Shown here piece after piece: positions 5,699-10,989 of a stretch of DNA of 10,989 nt (position 1 is the first letter of the stretch; the number at the start of each line of letters is the position of its first letter). The DNA is taken from the NCBI GenBank assembly GCA_046545955.1, contig JBKGYS010000090.1:1-10989 (forward strand), in the 5' to 3' direction. The stretch comes from SLAN01 sp046545955 (GTDB lineage: Bacteria; Spirochaetota; Spirochaetia; DSM-27196; SKKC01). The notes beneath the pieces were generated by a model. The model was not told the DNA's origin, ran no database searches, and saw only the letters and a program-made list of their open reading frames with translations. The translations under genes and the position numbers were made by a program.

Positions 5699-6444
5699 GC
5701 GCTCGCAACACCAATCTGCTCGACCGTATCGAACGTGAAAGCGTTCGGCACGCCGTCCAAGCGATCGCCGAAGGACGTATCATTATCGTGATCGATGATG
5801 CGGATCGCGAGAACGAGGGTGACTTCGTCTGTGCCGGTGCGTTAACCACGCCGGATATGGTGAATCTTATGGTAACGCGCGGACGTGGTCTCGTATGCCT
5901 TGCGGTTCCCGCCGAGGTGGCCGAACGACTTGAGCTGGTGCCGCAGAACGGCGCTACGGCGGCCTTACACGGTACGAATTTCACCGTGTCCGTCGACGCG
6001 ACCGAGGGGACGACCACGGGTATTTCAGCAGCCGACCGTGCGAAAACAATCCAGGTGTTGAGCGACCCGGAGGCAACCCCGGACCAGCTCGCGCGTCCCG
6101 GCCACATGTTTCCGATTATCGCCAACCCCGGTGGGCTTGCAGTCCGACGGGGACATACCGAAGCGGCTGTATGGCTGTCGCAGGTGGCCGGAATCGAGTC
6201 GGCGACCGGGGTAATCTGCGAAATTATGGCGGAAAACGGAGAGATGGCCGGCGGTAAAGAACTGCGCGCGCTCGCCGAAGAGCTTGATATGCCGCTGGTT
6301 CACGTGGACGATATAGCCTCCGAGGCGAAACGTCTGAACAGTTCAGGCTCGGCGCCGGCGACCGGCGGAAATCATTTCGGCGCCGACGCGCGAATGCAGG
6401 AACACGAGCGCACCCTCGGTGCGCCGGACAACAATCACAGATAG
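5695..6444 (+). CDS. ribB: RibB: 3,4-dihydroxy-2-butanone 4-phosphate synthase
   Basis: RibB converts ribulose 5-phosphate to the four-carbon unit used by lumazine synthase, releasing formate, and depends on magnesium. The 249 residues contain the whole DHBP synthase domain: the acidic metal loop DDADRENEGDF at 34-44, RGRGLVCL at 62-69, FTVSVDATEGTTTGISAADRA across 96-116, RPGHMFP at 134-140, RRGHTEAAV at 151-159 (His154), and CEIMAENGEMA at 175-185. In many related organisms this domain is fused to GTP cyclohydrolase II as RibBA; here the reading frame ends after a 35-40 residue polar tail (from about 211) with no cyclohydrolase motif. Trp160 sits where many homologues have Asp before Leu. 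ATG 5695 is preferred over the in-frame 5683 because it overlaps the ribE stop as ATGA, follows a G run (5685-5689), and gives a normal N-terminus. Confidence 0.96.
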   Translation: MSARNTNLLDRIERESVRHAVQAIAEGRIIIVIDDADRENEGDFVCAGALTTPDMVNLMVTRGRGLVCLAVPAEVAERLELVPQNGATAALHGTNFTVSVDATEGTTTGISAADRAKTIQVLSDPEATPDQLARPGHMFPIIANPGGLAVRRGHTEAAVWLSQVAGIESATGVICEIMAENGEMAGGKELRALAEELDMPLVHVDDIASEAKRLNSSGSAPATGGNHFGADARMQEHERTLGAPDNNHR

Positions 6445-6463
6445 ACGGAGAAACTGGAATACT

Positions 6464-6940
6464 ATGCATACCGATGTAACTCACATTCAGGGCACGATGG
6501 ACGGTAGTGGGCAGCGAATCGGGGTCGTAATCAGCCGCTTCAACAGCCTTATCACCGAGCAGCTCTACAACGGTGTCGAGGACACGCTCACGCGGCACGG
6601 CGTCAAGCCGGCGGATTTGACCGTCGTCCACGTGCCGGGCTCGTACGAAATCGGGCTTGTCGCCCGTCGTCTCGCCGCGCGCAGCGACATAGACGCGGTT
6701 ATATGTCTCGGCGCTGTTATCCGTGGTGACACCCCGCATTTTGACCATGTTGCCAGGGAAGCCGCGCGTTCGGTCTCGTCGGCGTCCGAGGTAAGCGGCA
6801 AGCCGGTCGTCTTCGGGGTGCTTACCACCGATACGGTGGAGCAGGCCCTGCAACGAGCCGGTGTCAAGGGTGGCAATAAGGGTGCCGATGCCGCACAAAC
6901 GGCGATCGAGACGGTAAACGTACTGCGATCGCTCGCATGA
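6464..6940 (+). CDS. ribH: RibH: lumazine synthase (riboflavin synthase beta subunit)
   Basis: RibH condenses the RibD-branch pyrimidine with the RibB product to give 6,7-dimethyl-8-ribityllumazine, usually as a pentamer or icosahedral shell. From ATG 6464 the protein has 158 residues, the family's normal size. Visible motifs: ISRFN at 23-27 (the phenylalanine stacks on the substrate), VPGSYEIGLVARRLA at 57-71, ICLGAVIRGDTPHFDHV at 80-96 with catalytic His92, GVLTTDTVEQALQRAG at 118-133, and NKGADAAQTAIE at 138-149. The open frame extends back to 6419, but 6464 fits better: GGAG (6447-6450) and TGGAA (6455-6459) lie upstream, and the earlier start would overlap ribB with sequence unlike the family. 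It begins 19 nt after ribB, and its stop overlaps the transporter start as ATGA. Confidence 0.97.
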   Translation: MHTDVTHIQGTMDGSGQRIGVVISRFNSLITEQLYNGVEDTLTRHGVKPADLTVVHVPGSYEIGLVARRLAARSDIDAVICLGAVIRGDTPHFDHVAREAARSVSSASEVSGKPVVFGVLTTDTVEQALQRAGVKGGNKGADAAQTAIETVNVLRSLA

Positions 6941-8307
6941 GTTCGACGACAACAGCTCAGCAACAGCCCGGAGCGCCGCCGGTAAGCTACCGTTATATCT
7001 TCGTGTTCTGGGTTCCGCTCGCGCTCATGTGGCTCATGATGGCGATCGAGCAGCCGGCGCTTGCCGCCATAGTAGCGCGGCTCCCGGATGAAACGACAAA
7101 CCTTGCGGCCTTCGGAGTTGCATTCTCACTCGCGCTTGTCATAGAAAGCCCGATTATCCAGCTCCTCACCGCCGCGACCGCGCTCGCCGGGGATACCGCC
7201 CGGTACCGCGTGCTTATCCGCTTCATGCATCTGCTTGGGCTCGGTCTCGCCGCGGTACATCTGCTTATCGCCATCACCCCGTTGTTCGACTTTATCGTGA
7301 GCACCATTCTCAGCGTGCCCGAACACATCGTCGAACCGGCGCGCGCGGCGTTTGTGCTCATGACGCCGTTCACCGCCTCGGTTGGATATCGGAGGCTATG
7401 GCAGGGGGTGCTCATCCGCTATGGGCGAACCGGTGTTATACCGCTGACCATGCTTGTCCGGCTCCTCGCGAGTGGCGTCGTACTGGCGTGGGGGCTTATC
7501 ACCGGCGCCATGCCCGGCGCATCGGTTGCTGCCGTTGCGCTGGTTGCAGGCGTAGTGGCCTCCGCAGTCGCCTCATGGCTCTTCTGTCGCCCGGTGCTTC
7601 GGCAGCGACTTCCCGAGCCCGACGCCGACAGCGAGGTGCTCGACACCAAAACGCTTCTGCAGTTTTACGTGCCGCTTTCCCTGACGTCGGTAATCTTTCT
7701 CTCGGCGCAGCCGTTGCTCACGTTCGGGATGTCGCGGGCAGCGTTTCCCGTTCAGGCGCTCGCGGTATGGCCGGTAATTAACGGATTTCTGTTTCTGTTT
7801 AACTCGCTCGCGCTCAGCTACCAGGAAGCCGTTGTCGCGATTCTCGGTCACGGAGACTCAAATATTGCGAGGGTGCGCCGTTTTACATGGTGGCTTGCCG
7901 GAGGTATAGGGTTGATGTTTTTCCTCGCGGGGGTGACCCCGTTTGCTCAAACATGGTTCCGGCTTGTCAGCGGCCTGCCGGAGGGACTCCTTCCGTTCAC
8001 GGCTGTGCCGGTACTGATCCTGCCACTCGCCCCGATGCTCGCGGCGGCAAAATCCTGGTTTCGAGGCCGGCTGGTGCATGAACGCCGAACCGGGGCGCTC
8101 GCGACGGCGGTCGTGCTGCATAGTATTGTGCTTTTTCTGTGTGTGTGGATCGGCCCGATGCTCTTCGATGTACCCGGCGCTATTCTGGCTGCGAGCAGTC
8201 TGGTGATCGCGCTCGCGGCGGAGGCTGGGTTCCTGTGGCGTTACGCCGGCGCGAAAGAGCCTTCACAGAGCATCGCGAGCGCAGAGACTGCGGTGGCGCC
8301 GAAGTAG
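6937..8307 (+). CDS. Polytopic membrane protein, MATE/ANK-like (MOP superfamily), candidate flavin transporter
   Basis: The 456-residue protein has about twelve hydrophobic segments (near 18-38, 55-83, 95-120, 134-160, 168-190, 195-217, 241-262, 275-303, 314-335, 352-372, 386-408, 412-434), a central polar loop at 220-238, and a polar C-terminal tail. The two halves look related: FWVPLALMWLMMAIEQPAL at 24-42 and FYVPLSLTSVIFLSAQPLL at 243-261. This pseudo-symmetry is typical of MATE and related MOP-superfamily carriers. The first half, with EQPAL then LAAFGVAFSLAL, reminds me of the ANK (progressive ankylosis) family more than of classical NorM MATE proteins; that is pattern recognition, not a search. 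ATG 6937 overlaps the ribH stop by 4 nt, so the gene is translationally coupled to riboflavin synthesis and lies under the FMN riboswitch. Flavin import or export is inferred from context; direction and substrate are unknown. Confidence 0.85.
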   Translation: MSSTTTAQQQPGAPPVSYRYIFVFWVPLALMWLMMAIEQPALAAIVARLPDETTNLAAFGVAFSLALVIESPIIQLLTAATALAGDTARYRVLIRFMHLLGLGLAAVHLLIAITPLFDFIVSTILSVPEHIVEPARAAFVLMTPFTASVGYRRLWQGVLIRYGRTGVIPLTMLVRLLASGVVLAWGLITGAMPGASVAAVALVAGVVASAVASWLFCRPVLRQRLPEPDADSEVLDTKTLLQFYVPLSLTSVIFLSAQPLLTFGMSRAAFPVQALAVWPVINGFLFLFNSLALSYQEAVVAILGHGDSNIARVRRFTWWLAGGIGLMFFLAGVTPFAQTWFRLVSGLPEGLLPFTAVPVLILPLAPMLAAAKSWFRGRLVHERRTGALATAVVLHSIVLFLCVWIGPMLFDVPGAILAASSLVIALAAEAGFLWRYAGAKEPSQSIASAETAVAPK

Positions 8308-8409
8308 TCCTCCGGGCTGACAGCGCCCGGGCGACCTCGGCAAAGCGCGGCGGTCAACGCTGCCTCCCGGCCGCGCCCACCGGTCTATTCCGCTTCGCGT
8401 TGCGGTGAG

Positions 8410-9156
8410 TTATCCCCACACCTCTTCGAGCCGATTCTCGCGCCCGCAGCTGGTGACGTAGAAACGATATCGGGTTTCGTTTTTGGTATAGTAAGATTGA
8501 TGTTCCGCCTCGGCGGGATAGAACGTTTCGAGTTCGCGTATCTCCGTGGCGATTTCGCGATCGAAACGGTCGGACTGCTCGAGTTCCTGCTTACTTTCCT
8601 CGGCCAGCCGTTGTTGGTCTTCGTTTCCGAAAAAGATGCCGCTTCGGTACATGCTGCCCCGGTCGCAGAACTGCCCGCCGTCGTCGAGCGGATCTATATT
8701 CATCCAGAAAATATCGAGAAGCTCTTCGTAGCTCACCCGAGACGGATCGAAAACCACTTCGACCGCCTCCACGTGGCCTGTAGAACCACCCACGACTTCG
8801 CGGTAGCTAGGATTTTCGGCATCGCCGCCGGTGAACCCGGTTGTCACCGCGCGTACGCCGTCCACCTCGTCGTAGGGAGGCTCCATGCACCAGAAACAGC
8901 CGCCGGCGAACACCGCACGCTCGTGGCCTTCGGGCACCTCTACGCGACCGCTTTCCCGCGACCCGCCGCGCAGGCTCGGAAGATCCTCCTCGTCGGCGGC
9001 AGACTCCGAGTCCGAGACGTTGGTCTCGCTCTCGCCCATCGCCGTCAGTGTGCCCGTCGGGAACAGAAAAAACAGTAGGAGAAGCCCTGCCGCCGCCATA
9101 GCGGTCCAACCCGAGGGTCTGTCGATGATGCGTTTCGTGAAATGTCGAGTTCTCAT
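8410..9156 (-). CDS. msrA: MsrA: peptide-methionine (S)-S-oxide reductase, exported or membrane-anchored
   Basis: MsrA repairs methionine S-sulfoxide in proteins. The catalytic domain spans about 80-240 of the 248 residues: FAGGCFWCMEPPYDEVDGV at 83-101 contains catalytic Cys87, followed by GFTGGDAENPSYREV at 107-121, GSTGHVEAVEVVFDPSRVSY at 124-143, DPLDDGGQFCDRGSMYRSGIFF at 155-176, and AEHQSYY at 217-223. Cys237 near the C terminus could be the resolving cysteine. The N terminus is basic (MRTRHFTKR), then hydrophobic (AMAAAGLLLLFFLFPTG, 19-35), then an acidic linker, so the domain should face the periplasm, cleaved or anchored; there is no lipobox. The frame continues upstream to GTG 9285, but ATG 9156 gives a sensible signal sequence. 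No clear ribosome binding site precedes it. It lies 166 nt downstream of the transglycosylase gene on the same strand and converges on the riboflavin operon. Confidence 0.94.
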   Translation of the reverse strand: MRTRHFTKRIIDRPSGWTAMAAAGLLLLFFLFPTGTLTAMGESETNVSDSESAADEEDLPSLRGGSRESGRVEVPEGHERAVFAGGCFWCMEPPYDEVDGVRAVTTGFTGGDAENPSYREVVGGSTGHVEAVEVVFDPSRVSYEELLDIFWMNIDPLDDGGQFCDRGSMYRSGIFFGNEDQQRLAEESKQELEQSDRFDREIATEIRELETFYPAEAEHQSYYTKNETRYRFYVTSCGRENRLEEVWG

Positions 9157-9240
9157 ACGCTGAATATAGTGCCCGGGAACAAGCGACGTCGAGATCGAAC
9201 AACGCGGTGTGGAAACGCGGTCGTTCTCGTGCCTGCCGAC

Positions 9241-9255
9241 CTCGATTGAATCGAG
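9241..9255. promoter_or_regulatory. Perfect 15-bp palindrome upstream of msrA
   Basis: CTCGATT (9241-9247) and AATCGAG (9249-9255) are exact reverse complements around a single G. The site lies between the transglycosylase stop and the msrA start, 85 bases upstream of the msrA ATG. The one-base centre makes a transcript hairpin strained, so a protein-binding operator is the likelier reading. No regulator can be named. Confidence 0.3.
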
Positions 9256-9322
9256 CAAGATGCCGGAGATTGTGAAGGAAGGCACGATCCGGGCGTCGAC
9301 CGAGCGCGATTGTTACCGACGC

Positions 9323-10825
9323 TTATGTCGGGTCTGCCGGCGGCTCCTCGCCGGGATGATCGGTGAAACGGACGTAGTGTTCGTAGAGCCGGGAAATATC
9401 CTTCACGTAGGCTACCGGTTCCTCTCCGCGCGCGTAGCCGTACTTGACTACCTCGTGATTGTAATAGTCCGGGTCCGATTTGCGTATCATGTACTCTGAC
9501 ACGTCTTCCCAACTGTCAGGGTCGGCGCCGTAGTGCTCGGCGAGCCGCCGCGCGTCCTGCACGTGACCGCGACCGACATTGTACGAGGCAAGAACGAACG
9601 GCCTGCGCGTGTGCTGCGACTCGATTTCGTCGGCCCATGTTTCGTCGAGCCATGCAAGGAATTGTGCGGCCGCTTTTATATTTGCTTCCGGATTGAGTAA
9701 CCGGCTGTTGCCGAACTGCCTGGCGGTGGCCGGCATGAGCTGCATAACCCCGACGGCTCCGGCCCACGAACGGGCGTTCGGATCGAAGCGTGACTCCTTG
9801 AACGCGAGCGCCGCAAGGAGCCGCCAATCCCATCCGAGCTCATCGGCGGCATCCCGAAATGCGTCGTCCCACGGTGAAAGCTGGTCTCCGATCGGAGCGA
9901 ACGCGTCGTCGGAGAGGCGGTTGCCCAAGCGTCGCGGCCGTTCAAAATATCGCCTGTAAATAACGAAAAAGTCGGCCTCCTGCTTTTCCTCGGCAAGCCA
10001 GGAGTTGATTTCCTCGAGCAGCGCTGTGGAGCCGTGCCCAACAGCCCAGGCGGTCGGCTGGGATTGACTCAGGGAAACGGAAACATCAACATCATCGAAA
10101 AAAGACGCACTTATGCGGGCTATATCTTCGTCGGCAACAGTGAGCGGAATGTCGCCGTTATGCACCTGTTCGATAAGTTCTTCGGTTGTGCGGTCGGGCG
10201 GGGCCTCAACGATGTCGATGTCTTCGCCGATTTCATTCTCAAGACTCTGAAGGCGACCCACATATGCGCTCCCCGAGCGAACGTGCACTTCCCTGCCGGC
10301 GAGGTCTTCCGGTTCTTGAACAGAGGTACGCTCGTCCTCGCGCGGACTGCCGGCCTCCGAGCCGGCGGAATCGGGTTGTACGAGTACCTGTCGGGTCGAG
10401 GTAACGGTGTCGCTGAAGGTTACGCGTTCGCTCCGATCGGCGGTTATCGAGAGGCGGTAAGCGATCATATCGCCCTTGCCCGACTCCAGCATAGAAAGCA
10501 TTTCGCTAATGTCGGTAGCCGGTATCATTTCAACATTTATATCCAACCGCTCTGCGAAGCGTTCAACCAGCTCGTACTCGAAGCCCATCGGCTGGCCGCG
10601 GTGGATGAAATAGCTCAAAGGGCCATAGCTTGTGATCACCCGCAGCGTTCCCCGTTCCTCAATCTCCTCGAGATCGGCCCGTTCGCCCTCGTCGCCGTTT
10701 TCGTCCGATCCACACGACGCGAGTAAGATAATAACCGGGAGCACGAGCGCGGTTACCGCTCGAGCGAGGAACGCTCGGACCTCACGCGTTGAACCCTTGC
10801 GGTGAGGAGCGCGACGCCGATGCAC
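9323..10825 (-). CDS. mltF: MltF-like lytic transglycosylase lipoprotein (solute-binding domain plus SLT domain)
   Basis: Membrane-bound lytic transglycosylases of the MltF type cleave the glycan backbone of peptidoglycan. Numbered from GTG 10825 (500 residues), a basic N terminus and hydrophobic stretch lead to the lipobox LLASC, with lipidated Cys38. A family-3 solute-binding domain covers about 58-296 (GTLRVITSYGPLSYF, then GFEYELVERFAERL and a GDMIAY segment). The SLT goose-lysozyme-like domain follows from about 325: LAFKESRFDP with catalytic Glu344, GAVGVMQLMPATARQFG at 356-372, and ASYNVGRGHV at 413-422. The frame is open to GTG 10903, but that codon lies within a few bases of a good -10 box and would precede the transcript start, so a downstream start is preferred; GTG 10825 gives a reasonable signal peptide but lacks a clear ribosome binding site. 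In MltF the solute-binding domain modulates the catalytic domain; its ligand here is unknown. Confidence 0.92.
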   Translation of the reverse strand: MHRRRAPHRKGSTREVRAFLARAVTALVLPVIILLASCGSDENGDEGERADLEEIEERGTLRVITSYGPLSYFIHRGQPMGFEYELVERFAERLDINVEMIPATDISEMLSMLESGKGDMIAYRLSITADRSERVTFSDTVTSTRQVLVQPDSAGSEAGSPREDERTSVQEPEDLAGREVHVRSGSAYVGRLQSLENEIGEDIDIVEAPPDRTTEELIEQVHNGDIPLTVADEDIARISASFFDDVDVSVSLSQSQPTAWAVGHGSTALLEEINSWLAEEKQEADFFVIYRRYFERPRRLGNRLSDDAFAPIGDQLSPWDDAFRDAADELGWDWRLLAALAFKESRFDPNARSWAGAVGVMQLMPATARQFGNSRLLNPEANIKAAAQFLAWLDETWADEIESQHTRRPFVLASYNVGRGHVQDARRLAEHYGADPDSWEDVSEYMIRKSDPDYYNHEVVKYGYARGEEPVAYVKDISRLYEHYVRFTDHPGEEPPADPT

Positions 10826-10904
10826 AATACATGATAAGCAATGGGGGAACGGAATGCCGTCGCGATCGAAGCTGGTTTTCGTGATTCGATCCACGATACT
10901 CACG

Positions 10905-10934
10905 AGTATACGTGCGTGGTGGTAGCTCGGTCAA
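10905..10934 (-). promoter_or_regulatory. Sigma-70-type promoter of the MltF-like gene
   Basis: On the minus strand, TTGACC (10934-10929) and TATACT (10910-10905) are separated by 18 nt, each differing from the consensus hexamer by one base. Transcription would start near 10898. This argues against translation from GTG 10903 and leaves a 5' leader of about 70 nt before GTG 10825. The remaining 55 bases to the window end show nothing I can interpret. Confidence 0.6.
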
Positions 10935-10989
10935 ATAAGCGCGCACGGGCTCGCGTCTCCCACCGGATAGCACGGTGTTGCCAATGTCG

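Noticed and set aside
6224..6952. A 242-codon minus-strand frame over ribB and ribH
   Set aside because: The plus strand encodes well-conserved lumazine synthase motifs; the antisense translation has no family features.
8308..8409. Possible bidirectional terminator between the convergent transporter and msrA genes, for example GCGCGG/CCGCGC at 8345-8350/8371-8376
   Set aside because: The stem is only six pairs with a 20-nt loop, no T tract follows on either strand, and such stems are expected by chance in GC-rich sequence.
10034..10726. A 230-codon plus-strand frame opposite the MltF-like gene
   Set aside because: The minus-strand reading has a solute-binding domain, and this frame is its antisense shadow.
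1..10989. CRISPR array, insertion sequence, tRNA or rRNA gene, prophage or toxin-antitoxin pair
   Set aside because: No repeated spacer-like units, transposase motifs, tRNA-like cloverleaf, rRNA stretches or small toxin-antitoxin pairs were seen on either strand.

Overview
The window looks like GC-rich chromosomal DNA from a diderm (Gram-negative) bacterium. Envelope evidence: a lipobox-bearing lytic transglycosylase with a solute-binding domain (MltF architecture) and a membrane-anchored or exported MsrA. No RNA gene, insertion sequence, CRISPR array or phage gene is visible, and nothing marks a transferred island. The phylum cannot be fixed from this sequence; a spirochaete is one possibility, not a conclusion.

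Layout. (1) 1-659, minus: an alpha/beta-hydrolase esterase cut by the window edge, divergent from the next group. (2) 800-3484, plus: a Fur/PerR-family regulator, a glycosyltransferase strongly resembling tRNA-queuosine mannosyltransferase (QTMAN, formerly GTDC1), and a 348-residue protein I do not recognise. Gaps of about 50-60 nt allow co-transcription. (3) 3498-8307, plus: a riboflavin operon. It has a candidate promoter, an FMN riboswitch (3541-3694), a 160-nt leader, then ribD, ribE, ribB, ribH and a 12-helix MATE/ANK-like membrane protein. Several junctions overlap: ribD/ribE by 16 nt, ribE/ribB and ribH/transporter by 4 nt. (4) 8410-10825, minus: msrA and an MltF-like transglycosylase with a good promoter at its upstream end. 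The rib operon and this pair converge; the 102-nt gap between them (8308-8409) has no clear terminator.

How it works together. The riboswitch should lower expression of the whole rib operon when FMN is plentiful. RibB supplies 3,4-dihydroxy-2-butanone 4-phosphate, RibD makes the pyrimidine intermediate, RibH joins the two, and RibE makes riboflavin. The GTP cyclohydrolase II step (RibA) is absent from the window and must be encoded elsewhere. The translationally coupled transporter is a candidate flavin transporter.

Most interesting points: the bacterial QTMAN homologue beside a Fur regulator and an unknown protein; the transporter inside an FMN-riboswitch operon; and an apparent extra hairpin splitting the P2 loop of the riboswitch, whose P1 helix is also unusually long.
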